From the NCBI RefSeq assembly GCF_009789535.1, contig NZ_WSUT01000001.1:261361-325360 (forward strand): DNA of 64,000 bases. Reading direction: 5' to 3'. Of this stretch, positions 50,303-58,119 are shown piece after piece. The translations under genes and the position numbers were made by a program. The stretch is from Sphingomonas carotinifaciens (GTDB taxonomy: Bacteria; Pseudomonadota; Alphaproteobacteria; Sphingomonadales; Sphingomonadaceae). How positions within the stretch are numbered: position 1 is the stretch's first letter; each line of letters starts with the position of its first letter. Under the pieces are notes generated by a model, which did no database searches, was not told where the DNA came from, and was given only the letters and a program-made list of their open reading frames with translations.

Positions 50303-52672
50303 TCAGAAGCCGATCCGGCCGATCACCCCGAAATAGCGATCCGCCTCGCGCGGGATGATGTAGCGATAGCTGCCGCCCGGCCCGCCGCTGGTGATCGATG
50401 CGGCGAAGCTCTGATCGAACAGGTTCTTCACCTGAAAGCCCAGCCGGAAGCGATCCCGCGCGTCGATCAGCGCAACGCCGAGATCGACCAAGGCATAATC
50501 GCCGATCGTCGTCGCCTGCCGGATCGCGGGCGAGGCATCGAACTGGCTGATCTGGTCGGACTGCCACGATCCTTGCGCGTTCAGCCCGAAATCGACCGCT
50601 CCGCCGGTGCGGATCCGCCAGTCGCCGGCCAGCGACGCCTTCCATTCCGGCGCATAGGCCAGCCGCGTGCCGGGCGCGATCACGCCGGTGACGGTGCCGG
50701 TCGGCTGGCGGAACCGGTCGACATGCGCATCGGTATAGGCCAGCCCACCCGACAGCGACACGTCGCGCGCCGGGTTCCAGATCAGGTCCAGCTCGCCACC
50801 CCTCGTGGAAATGCGCCCGGCATTGGTGAAGCGGGTGACGAGGACGCCGGCCACCACATCCGGGTTGTTCGCCTGAAAATTGTCGTAGCGCGCGTAATAG
50901 GCGGCCAGGTTCAACACCAGCTTGCCACCGAACAGCGTGTTCTTGATCCCCGCCTCGTAGCTGTCGACCGTTTCCGGTTCGATGACATTGGTGCCGGTGC
51001 CCGCCAGATTGTAGAAGATGTTGTAGGCCGGGCCCTTATAGCCACGCGTCCAGGTGGCGTAGACGGTGTGGTCGTGCGACAGGTCGAACTGCGCGCCGGC
51101 CATGCCCGACCAGTTGTCGTTGGTCGTCTTGGTGGTGAAGGGGATGCCGTTGGCGGCAACCACCGCCTGCGTCTGGGCCGTTGTCGGCGCCACGCCGTTC
51201 GTGACCAGCGAGACGTAGCGGTCGTACACGCCCTGGTCGAAATTGGGCTGGATACCCGGCCCGGTCAGGGCGGTCTGCCGGATGTGGAAGACGTTCAACT
51301 GGTCATGGGTGAAGCGGATACCGCCGAGCAGGCGCAACCGCTCGCTGACATTGACGGTGAAGCGCCCGAACGCGGCGAGGTTCTTGAAGGTCGACCCGAA
51401 ATTCGCGGTGCCCGTCGGCCGCGTCACGGTGACGCCGGGCGCATCGCATCCGGTCAGCACCGCAGCGTTCGGCGCGCACAGCGTGACGTCGCGGCGGAAG
51501 GTACGCTCCGTATCCGCCCAGCTGTAGAAGACGCCGCCGACATAATCGACCAGCCCGCCGCTCGGCGACGTGATCCGAACCTCCTGCGTGAAGGTGCGGC
51601 CCACCTGCGGCCCGAAATCGTGGAGCTCGTTCAGCCCGGCATTGGCATAGGGTTGCGCCAGCCAGTCGCCGTCGCGGATTTCGGTATTGTCGTAACGGCG
51701 CCATGCGGTGATCGAGGTGAGCGTGTTTCGGCCCAGCGTCGCATCGATCTGGAGCGAGCCACCATAGCTTTCCTCACTGGTCGCGGTCACCAGATTCTGG
51801 CGCACCCGGCGCGTGCGGTTGCCCAGGGGCGTGGGAAGGATCTGCGCGGCGAGATTGTTGGGGGTCGTCCCGATCACCTCCGCGCAGCAGTCATCATCGG
51901 CCTTGCGATAATCGCCGATCAGCGTGATCGTCAGGTCCGGTGTCGGATCGGCGACGACGATGCCGCGCACGCCCCAGCGCTCATAGCCGTTGACGCGGCG
52001 ATCGACATTGGGCGCCTCGTTGAACAGGTTGCCGTCATATTTGCTGTAGAAGCCGGTGACGCGGCTCGCCACCCGCTCGCCCAGCGGCACGTCGATCGCG
52101 GCGCGGGCGCGATATTCGTTGCCATTGTCGAAGAAGAAGCCGCCTTCCGCATAGCCAGACAGGTCGCGCCCCGGCTTGCGGCTGACGATGTTGATGACGC
52201 CCGCCGACGCGTTCTTGCCGAACAGCGTGCCCTGCGGCCCGCGCAGCACCTCGATCCGCTCGATATCGACAAGGTCGCTGAACGCCTCGCCGGCGCGGCT
52301 GTAGACCACGCCGTCCACCACCGTGGACACCGACGGCTCGCCCGCGATCGAAAAGGTGGAGGTGCCGACGCCGCGCAGGAACAGCGACTGGTTGATGCTC
52401 GTCCCCGATTTGCGGAAGTTGAGCGTGGGAACCAGATATTGCGCGCTTTCCAGGTTGATGCCGCCCTGTCGCGCGATCAGGTCGCCGCCGATCACCGACA
52501 CCGCGACCGGCACGTCCTGCAACCGCTCCTCGCGCTTCTGCGCGGTGACGACGATATCGCCGCTGCGCTGCTCGGCCTGGGGCGTCTCCGGCGTGGCATC
52601 CTGCGCCGCGGCGGGGCTGGCGAACGCGGCGACCAGCGCGGCGGTCGCGGCGCGGGTGAAAAGATGGTTCAT
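50303..52672 (-). CDS. TonB-dependent receptor of the putative sulfosugar cluster
   Basis: 789 residues: signal peptide (MNHLFTRAATAALVAAFASP), TonB box-like GDIVVTAQKREERLQDVPVA, plug domain (PTLNFRKSGTSINQSLFLRG, then VDIERIEVLRGPQGTLFGKN and ASAGVINIVSRKPG) and a barrel ending YFGVIGRIGF. The plug type is the common sphingomonad receptor for small organic substrates. ATG 52672 has GGGGAG upstream. It lies 89 bases after the MFS gene on the same strand and would bring the cluster's substrate across the outer membrane. Substrate inferred from neighbours only. Confidence 0.93.
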   Translation of the reverse strand: MNHLFTRAATAALVAAFASPAAAQDATPETPQAEQRSGDIVVTAQKREERLQDVPVAVSVIGGDLIARQGGINLESAQYLVPTLNFRKSGTSINQSLFLRGVGTSTFSIAGEPSVSTVVDGVVYSRAGEAFSDLVDIERIEVLRGPQGTLFGKNASAGVINIVSRKPGRDLSGYAEGGFFFDNGNEYRARAAIDVPLGERVASRVTGFYSKYDGNLFNEAPNVDRRVNGYERWGVRGIVVADPTPDLTITLIGDYRKADDDCCAEVIGTTPNNLAAQILPTPLGNRTRRVRQNLVTATSEESYGGSLQIDATLGRNTLTSITAWRRYDNTEIRDGDWLAQPYANAGLNELHDFGPQVGRTFTQEVRITSPSGGLVDYVGGVFYSWADTERTFRRDVTLCAPNAAVLTGCDAPGVTVTRPTGTANFGSTFKNLAAFGRFTVNVSERLRLLGGIRFTHDQLNVFHIRQTALTGPGIQPNFDQGVYDRYVSLVTNGVAPTTAQTQAVVAANGIPFTTKTTNDNWSGMAGAQFDLSHDHTVYATWTRGYKGPAYNIFYNLAGTGTNVIEPETVDSYEAGIKNTLFGGKLVLNLAAYYARYDNFQANNPDVVAGVLVTRFTNAGRISTRGGELDLIWNPARDVSLSGGLAYTDAHVDRFRQPTGTVTGVIAPGTRLAYAPEWKASLAGDWRIRTGGAVDFGLNAQGSWQSDQISQFDASPAIRQATTIGDYALVDLGVALIDARDRFRLGFQVKNLFDQSFAASITSGGPGGSYRYIIPREADRYFGVIGRIGF

Positions 52673-52712
52673 GGACAGGCTCCCCGGCATCATTGTTTCG
52701 GGGGTAGCTTGT

Positions 52713-52738
52713 ATATCCCACCGGTGAAATGGGAATAT
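52713..52738. promoter_or_regulatory. Imperfect inverted repeat upstream of the TonB receptor
   Basis: ATATCCCA (52713-52720), nine bases, then TGGG-A-ATAT (52730-52738): an 8-bp dyad with a one-base bulge, 41 bases upstream of the receptor start. It could be an operator for the putative sulfosugar genes. Confidence 0.3.
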
Positions 52739-52761
52739 GGCTTTACTTCATGGCGGGTTGA

Positions 52762-53994
52762 TCAGGCTTTAGCGCGGGGGACGGCGGGCATCATCATGCG
52801 CAGCCACGCAAATCCCAGCAGATAGGACGCGCCTGCGAATACGAACAGCGGCGTATAGCCCCCACCCGCGCTCAGCACCGCGCCCGTCACCCACACGATC
52901 GCGACGCCGCCCAGATTGCCGCAGAACGCGCCGAACGCGGTCACCCGGCCGACCTTGCTGCGTGGCACCACATCGGTGATCGTGCCGAAGATGCTGAGCG
53001 AGAAACCCTGATGCCCGGCCAGCACCAGCCCCATCATCACCGTCACCGCCCAATAGCTGTCGATGCGCAGGATGACCGGCACCGGCGCCACGACCAGTGC
53101 GGAGACCAGCATCACCGCGGCGCGCACCCGCGCGGGCGCCCAGCCCCGCGCCATCAACCGCCCGGACACCCATCCCGCCAGCAAGGCGCCCAGCCCCGAT
53201 CCCAGGAACGCGATCGCCAGCGGCAGACCGAGTTGCTCGGTGGAAAGCCCCAGCTCGCGACGATAGAAATCGGGCAGCCAGAAGTTCAACAGCCACCACG
53301 TCGCATCGGACAGCGCCTTGGCGACGACGATCGCCCAGGTCCGCCGCTCCAGCAGGATCGGGCCATAGGGCGCCGCGCCGTCCGCATAGTCCAATGCGGG
53401 ATCCTCGGCAGCATCGTCGAACACCACGCCGCGCGCCGCGATCCACCACAGCGCCAGCACGACGAACCCCCCGGCCCCCGCAAAGATCAGCGCGCCCCGC
53501 CAGCCCCAGGCTGCGGCCAGCACGGGGATGAAGAAGGGCAAGGTGATCGTGCCCGCCGCGCCGATCAGCGTGCCGGCCCCGATCGCCAGCGACCGCAGCC
53601 TGGGGCCGAACAAGGTCGCCACCGTCTTGATGGTCAGTGGCGTCTGCACCGCCTCGGTCGCGCCCAGGCCGACGCGCGCGGCGACCACCTGCCACCCGGT
53701 CATCGCCCAGCCATGCACCGCAGCCGCCAGGCTCCAGGCGGTGACGCCCGCCACCATCGACCGGCGCACGCCCAGCCGGTCGATCATCCAGCCGGTGAAC
53801 AGGTAGGATAGCGCCGCGGCAAACTGCGTCACCGCCGCCAGCCGCCCGAAATCGGCATCGCTCCACCCGAACTCCGCCGACATGTCGGGTTTCAGGATGG
53901 CGATGATCGGCCGGTCCATCGCGTTGAAGATGCCCGCCGCGCAGAGCAGCGCGAACAGCAGCCAGGCGCGCGAGCGCGAAAGCGAAGAGGTCAA
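52762..53994 (-). CDS. MFS transporter
   Basis: 410 residues with about 12 transmembrane helices. The first helix is AWLLFALLCAAGIFNAMDRP. The MFS motif A-like loop is GWMIDRLGVRRSM, and PLTIKTVATLFGPRLRSLAI is also present, resembling organic-anion/sugar-acid permeases (ACS-like subfamily). The TTG start at 53994 overlaps the stop of the monooxygenase gene (TTGA), so it is coupled to it. A permease for an anionic sugar such as sulfoquinovose or its glycoside would fit the neighbouring enzymes; this substrate is inference. Confidence 0.9.
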   Translation of the reverse strand: MTSSLSRSRAWLLFALLCAAGIFNAMDRPIIAILKPDMSAEFGWSDADFGRLAAVTQFAAALSYLFTGWMIDRLGVRRSMVAGVTAWSLAAAVHGWAMTGWQVVAARVGLGATEAVQTPLTIKTVATLFGPRLRSLAIGAGTLIGAAGTITLPFFIPVLAAAWGWRGALIFAGAGGFVVLALWWIAARGVVFDDAAEDPALDYADGAAPYGPILLERRTWAIVVAKALSDATWWLLNFWLPDFYRRELGLSTEQLGLPLAIAFLGSGLGALLAGWVSGRLMARGWAPARVRAAVMLVSALVVAPVPVILRIDSYWAVTVMMGLVLAGHQGFSLSIFGTITDVVPRSKVGRVTAFGAFCGNLGGVAIVWVTGAVLSAGGGYTPLFVFAGASYLLGFAWLRMMMPAVPRAKA

Positions 53995-55067
53995 GGCTGC
54001 AGCGGCGCGTGATCGAGGTGCGGCAGCACGTGGCGCGCGAACAGGTCCGCCTCCGCCGCGTGCGGGTAGCCGGACAGGATGAACGCCTCGATCCCCTCCG
54101 CCCGGTACGCGTTCAGCTTGGCGAGCACCTGATCGGGATCGCCGACGATCGCCGCGCCGCAGCCCGAGCGCGCCCGGCCGATCCCGGTCCACAGATTATC
54201 CTCGACATAGCCGTCCTGCCGCGCCGCTTGCTCGCGCAGTTCGGCCTGCCGTGCGACGCCGGCCGACTGGCTGTCCAGCGACTTGGCGCGGATGGCCGCC
54301 CCCGTATCGGCATCCAGCTTCGACACCAGGCGTTCCGCAGCCCGGCGTGCCTTGGCCTCCGTCTCGCGCACCACGACATGGACGCGGTAGCCGAATTTCA
54401 GCGTACGGCCCCGCGCCGCGGCGCGCGCGCGCAGGTCCGCGACGATGCCGCGCACGCCCGCCATCGTATCGGGCCACATCAGATAGACGTCCGCCCCTGC
54501 CGCCGCGGCATCGCGGGCCGCGGGCGACAGGCCGCCGAAGTAGAAGGACGGGCAGCGGCCGGACACCGTCGTCACGCGCGGCGGCGCGACATCCAGTTGC
54601 CAGAACTCGCCGTCATGGCGCAGGGGCTCGCCGTTCAGCAGCGTGCGCAGGATGTGCATGGCCTCCACCGTGCGGCGGTAGCGCGGGGCGCTTTCCAGCG
54701 TCTGGCCGGGCAGGTCGCTGGAAATGATGTTCACCGTCAGGCGTCCGCCCAGCATCCGGTCGATCGTGGCGATCTGGCGCGCCAGTTGCGGCGGCCAGCT
54801 TTCGCCGATCCGCACCGCCATCAGCAGGCGGATACGCGTGACCAGTGCCGCCATCCCTGCGGCAAAGGCGGTGGTGTCGATCCCCAGCGCATAGCCCGAC
54901 GGTAGCAGCACATTGTCGAAGCCTCCGCTTTCCGCCTGCAACACGATGTCGCGACAATGCTCGAAACTGGACGCCAGCCGGGCGTCGGGCACGCCCAGAA
55001 ACTCGTAATCGTCATCGCACAGCGCGGAGAACCAGCTTACCTCGCACGGGGGCAGCGCGGCGGTCAT
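53991..55067 (-). CDS. LLM-class FMN-dependent monooxygenase, SmoC-like (putative sulfoquinovose monooxygenase)
   Basis: 358 residues of the bacterial luciferase-like, alkanesulfonate-monooxygenase (SsuD) branch. SsuD-type blocks are visible: WFSALCDDDYEFLGVPD, NVLLPSGYALGIDTTAFAAG, GRLTVNIISSDLPGQ, YFGGLSPAARDAAA and FGYRVHVVVRETEAKA. Enzymes of this kind use FMNH2 and O2 to split a C-S bond and release sulfite. In the known sulfo-SMO pathway SmoC converts sulfoquinovose to 6-oxo-glucose. The adjacent aldo/keto reductase and Gfo/Idh/MocA genes make that role likely here. No flavin reductase gene is adjacent, so FMNH2 must come from elsewhere. It overlaps the AKR stop by 4 bases. Confidence 0.85.
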   Translation of the reverse strand: MTAALPPCEVSWFSALCDDDYEFLGVPDARLASSFEHCRDIVLQAESGGFDNVLLPSGYALGIDTTAFAAGMAALVTRIRLLMAVRIGESWPPQLARQIATIDRMLGGRLTVNIISSDLPGQTLESAPRYRRTVEAMHILRTLLNGEPLRHDGEFWQLDVAPPRVTTVSGRCPSFYFGGLSPAARDAAAAGADVYLMWPDTMAGVRGIVADLRARAAARGRTLKFGYRVHVVVRETEAKARRAAERLVSKLDADTGAAIRAKSLDSQSAGVARQAELREQAARQDGYVEDNLWTGIGRARSGCGAAIVGDPDQVLAKLNAYRAEGIEAFILSGYPHAAEADLFARHVLPHLDHAPLQP

Positions 55068-55957
55068 GGCAGGCGCTCCCCGGTGCCCGCCTGCATCACC
55101 GCATACCAGCGCTCCCGGTCCCATTCGACCTTGAAGGCGTCGGTGGACGCGCGGATGCGAGCGGCCTTTTGCGACCCGACGATCGGAATGATCCGCGCCG
55201 GATGCACCATGATCCAGCTCAGCGCCGCGGCGACCGCATCGACGCCGTAGACCGCACCCTGCTCCGCCAGCAACGCCCCTGCGGCATGCCCCGTATCGGT
55301 CAACCGCCCTCCGCCCAGCGGCGACCAGGCCAGCACCGAAACATTCGCCGCCATCGCCTGGTCCAGCGTGCCGTCGTACAAGGGCGCGACGCACAGCGGC
55401 GAAAATTCGGGCTGCGTCGATACGATCGGCAGGTTCAGGAAACGCTGCAACGCGCCCAGCTCCGCCGGGCTGTGGTTCGACACGCCGACGCTGCGCACCT
55501 TGCCCGCCTCGACCAGCCGGGTCAGCGCGGCGGCGACCTCCTGCGGATGGGTCAGGAAGTCGCGGCGGTGGATCTGGTACAGGTCGATCACATCGGTCTG
55601 CAGGCGGCGCAGAGAGGCGTCGCACGCCGCCGCCAGATAGTCGGCGCTCGTATCATAGGGCACCGGTGGGGTGATCCCACCCTTGGTGGCCAGCACGATC
55701 CGGCCGCGCAGCCCCCTGTCTGCGGCCAGCACCTCGCCCAGTATCGCCTCCGCGCCGCCAAAGCCCTCGGGCGCGTCGAAACCGTAGATGTCGGCGGTGT
55801 CGAACAGGGTGATTCCGGCATCCAGCGCGGCATGGACGAGCGCCGTGGCCGCCGCCACCTCCCCCGTCAGCCGCCACATGCCCCAGGCGATGGGGGAGAC
55901 GGAAATGTCGCTGTTGCCGAGTTGGCGGGGCTGGCGATCGGGAAGGAGCTTGTGCAT
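55064..55957 (-). CDS. Aldo/keto reductase, SmoB-like
   Basis: 297 residues, AKR fold. The catalytic tetrad is intact: Asp53 and Tyr58 (FDTADIYGF), Lys92 (LATKGG), His130 (DLYQIHRRD). NADPH-binding features appear near the C-terminus (IPIVGSQKAARIRAS). In the sulfo-SMO pathway SmoB reduces 6-oxo-glucose made by the monooxygenase to glucose. Order and coupling with the LLM gene (ATGA overlap) suggest the same task here. Its start codon lies only 29 bases from that of the divergent Gfo/Idh/MocA gene. Confidence 0.88.
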   Translation of the reverse strand: MHKLLPDRQPRQLGNSDISVSPIAWGMWRLTGEVAAATALVHAALDAGITLFDTADIYGFDAPEGFGGAEAILGEVLAADRGLRGRIVLATKGGITPPVPYDTSADYLAAACDASLRRLQTDVIDLYQIHRRDFLTHPQEVAAALTRLVEAGKVRSVGVSNHSPAELGALQRFLNLPIVSTQPEFSPLCVAPLYDGTLDQAMAANVSVLAWSPLGGGRLTDTGHAAGALLAEQGAVYGVDAVAAALSWIMVHPARIIPIVGSQKAARIRASTDAFKVEWDRERWYAVMQAGTGERLP

Positions 55958-55986
55958 ATGCCCATCAGGTAAATAGGAAATCGGCT

Positions 55987-57072
55987 ATGACTTCAACCGT
56001 TCGCTACGGCATCGTCGGCACCGGGATGATGGGCGTGGAGCATATCCGCAACATCGCAATTCTTCCCGGCGCCGAGGTCGCAGCTATCGTGGATCCGGTG
56101 GCCACGTCCCTCGACTGGGCGCGCGACGCGCTTGGCGAGGGTGCCGCCTCCGTCGCGGCGTTCGGCGACGTGGCCAGCTTCGCGCGCGAGGCGCGGGTCG
56201 ATGCGGTGGTGGTCGCCTCCCCCAACTATACCCACCGCGACGTGCTGGCGCCGCTGTTCGCGACCGGGGCTGCGATCCTGTGCGAAAAGCCGCTGGCGAC
56301 GACGATGGCGGATGCGCGCTGGATCGTGGAGCAGACCGCCGACCGCGACGCGCCATTCTGGACCGGCATGGAATATCGCTACATGCCGCCCGCCGCCGCC
56401 TTTATCGAACAGGTGCATGGCGGCCGCATCGGCCGCTTGCAGATGCTGTCGATGCGCGAACATCGCTTTCCCTTCCTTCAAAAGGTCGGCGACTGGAACC
56501 GCTTCTCCCGCAATACGGGCGGCACGATGGTGGAGAAATGCTGCCATTTCTTCGACCTGATGCGCCTGATCGTGCAGGCGGAGCCGGTGCGGGTCTTCTG
56601 TTCCGGGGGGACGGACGTGAACCATCTGGACGAACGCTATGGCGGTGAACGACCCGACATCATCGACAACAGCTATACCGTGGTGGACTTCGCCAACGGC
56701 GTCCGCGCGATGCTGGACCTGTGCATGTTCGCCGAGGGTGCGGAACATCAGGAGGAAATCTCCGCGACCGGTGACAAGGCGCGGCTCGACGTGCTCATTC
56801 CGCCCGGCGACCTGGTGTTCAGCCCCCGTGTCGAATGGCCTGCGCCCAAGACGCCGGAGGTCACGCATATATCGGTCGACGATGCCGCGATGCGTGCCGG
56901 CTCGCACCACGGCGCCACCTATTACCAGCATGCCGCCTTTCTGGCCGCGGTGCGGGGCGAAGCCCCCGTGCACGTCACCGCCGAGGATGGCCTGCGCGCC
57001 GTTGCGATTGGCACTGCGGCCGAGATCAGCGCCCGCGAACGCCGCGTGGTGGAGATGGCGGAATTGATCTAG
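55987..57072 (+). CDS. Gfo/Idh/MocA family protein, possibly NAD-dependent sulfoquinovosidase (GH188-like)
   Basis: 361 residues. Rossmann motif GIVGTGMMG (8-16), EKPL (100-103) of the Gfo/Idh/MocA fold, then HRFPFLQKVGDWNRFSRNTG (159-178) and MVEKCCHFFDLMR with Lys184 and His187. Besides sugar dehydrogenases this superfamily includes glycosidases that use bound NAD+ in a redox mechanism; the GH188 sulfoquinovosidases are such enzymes. The flanking SmoC/SmoB-like genes make the release of sulfoquinovose from its glycoside a reasonable guess. An ordinary sugar dehydrogenase or another NAD-dependent glycosidase remains possible. AGGA lies about eight bases before the start. Confidence 0.8.
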   Translation: MTSTVRYGIVGTGMMGVEHIRNIAILPGAEVAAIVDPVATSLDWARDALGEGAASVAAFGDVASFAREARVDAVVVASPNYTHRDVLAPLFATGAAILCEKPLATTMADARWIVEQTADRDAPFWTGMEYRYMPPAAAFIEQVHGGRIGRLQMLSMREHRFPFLQKVGDWNRFSRNTGGTMVEKCCHFFDLMRLIVQAEPVRVFCSGGTDVNHLDERYGGERPDIIDNSYTVVDFANGVRAMLDLCMFAEGAEHQEEISATGDKARLDVLIPPGDLVFSPRVEWPAPKTPEVTHISVDDAAMRAGSHHGATYYQHAAFLAAVRGEAPVHVTAEDGLRAVAIGTAAEISARERRVVEMAELI

Positions 57073-57133
57073 CCGGACGCGGCGGGCGCGACATTACCGA
57101 AAGATCATCTTCCCGCCAGCCTGTTGATAAGGC

Positions 57134-57164
57134 GCCCTGCCTAATCGCCGTGATCATGCAGGGC
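57134..57164 (+). terminator. Hairpin between the Gfo/Idh/MocA gene and acvB-like gene
   Basis: GCCCTGC (57134-57140) and GCAGGGC (57158-57164) are a perfect 7-bp inverted repeat with a 17-base loop, about 60 bases after the stop codon. No U-tract follows. It could end the upstream transcript or be a regulatory dyad for the downstream gene. Confidence 0.3.
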
Positions 57165-57250
57165 CCGGCTCCCCTTCCCCCTCTCCCCGGGCAGCAGCCG
57201 CTGCAACGGGGGGGATCATCGCCGGCTCGTCGCCATCGAGGAGGTCGCCG

Positions 57251-58015
57251 ATGCCATCGCCATCCCCCCTTGCGCGCCGCATGTTGGAAACCCCGTCACG
57301 CCGCCGGTTCGGTTTCGTCATGCTGCTTGCCGGCCTGGCGCTGGTGCTGGGGGCGATCGGCTATCTGGGATATATCGGCTGGTTCGGCGGCCCCGTTTAT
57401 CGGCTGGTTCCCGCCGCCGGGGCGGCACCCGCGCGTGAGCGCGGCGTCGCGGCCGTCTTCCTGTCCGGTGACTCCGGGGCCAACACCGGCATGGCACCGC
57501 ACCTGATACAGGCGATCGCCGACCGCGGCGTGCCGGTGCTTGCCATCAATTCCCTGACCGCCTTTGCCCATCGCCGCACGCCCGAACAGGCGCGCATGTT
57601 GATCGTGGAGGCGACCCGGCGTGCGCTGGCACTGCCCGGCGTGCAGCGCGTCGTCCTTGCCGGCCAGTCCTTCGGGGCCGACATGCTGCAATTCGGCGTC
57701 GCCACGATGCCGGCGAGCCTGCGGCCGCGCATCGTTCAGGTCATCCTGGCGGTGCCCGGCGATTCCCTCGTCTTCAAGGCGACGCCCGGCGGCTTTCTGG
57801 ATGGCCCGCCGGACCGCGCCGCCTTGCCCAGCGCGCGCAGCATCGACTGGCTGCCGGTCACCTGCATCCACGGCACGCAGGAGGAGAACAGCCTGTGCCC
57901 GCTGCTCCACGCCCGTAACGTGCGCCGCGTGACCCTGCCGGGCGACCATTATCTGCACCATGACGCCGCGGCATTGTCCGCAACGATCTGGCAAGCGATC
58001 CGCCGGGGCGGATGA
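57251..58015 (+). CDS. AcvB/VirJ-like serine hydrolase, membrane-anchored
   Basis: 254 residues. An N-terminal membrane segment (FGFVMLLAGLALVLGAIGYL) is followed by an alpha/beta-hydrolase of the VirJ/AcvB family: FLSGDSGANTGMAPHL, RTPEQARMLIVEATRRAL, the nucleophile Ser in VVLAGQSFGADMLQFG, and a terminal HYLHHD histidine. In Agrobacterium and relatives AcvB is encoded with LpiA (an MprF) and degrades lysyl-phosphatidylglycerol in the periplasm. The same pairing here suggests it trims the aminoacylated lipid made by the next gene. A GAGGAGGT ribosome site precedes the start. Confidence 0.85.
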   Translation: MPSPSPLARRMLETPSRRRFGFVMLLAGLALVLGAIGYLGYIGWFGGPVYRLVPAAGAAPARERGVAAVFLSGDSGANTGMAPHLIQAIADRGVPVLAINSLTAFAHRRTPEQARMLIVEATRRALALPGVQRVVLAGQSFGADMLQFGVATMPASLRPRIVQVILAVPGDSLVFKATPGGFLDGPPDRAALPSARSIDWLPVTCIHGTQEENSLCPLLHARNVRRVTLPGDHYLHHDAAALSATIWQAIRRGG

Positions 58016-58119
58016 TCGGCGCCGCGGATGACGGAATGTTCATCCGGCGTCGATCCGCCGGCAAGCTCGGCGACCCTATTGCGGTCGCATCGCACCATGC
58101 GATGACTGGAGCGCCGTTC

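Noticed and set aside
50573..52825. A 750-codon plus-strand frame opposite the TonB receptor
   Set aside because: Antisense artefact; the minus strand encodes a complete receptor with signal peptide and plug motifs.
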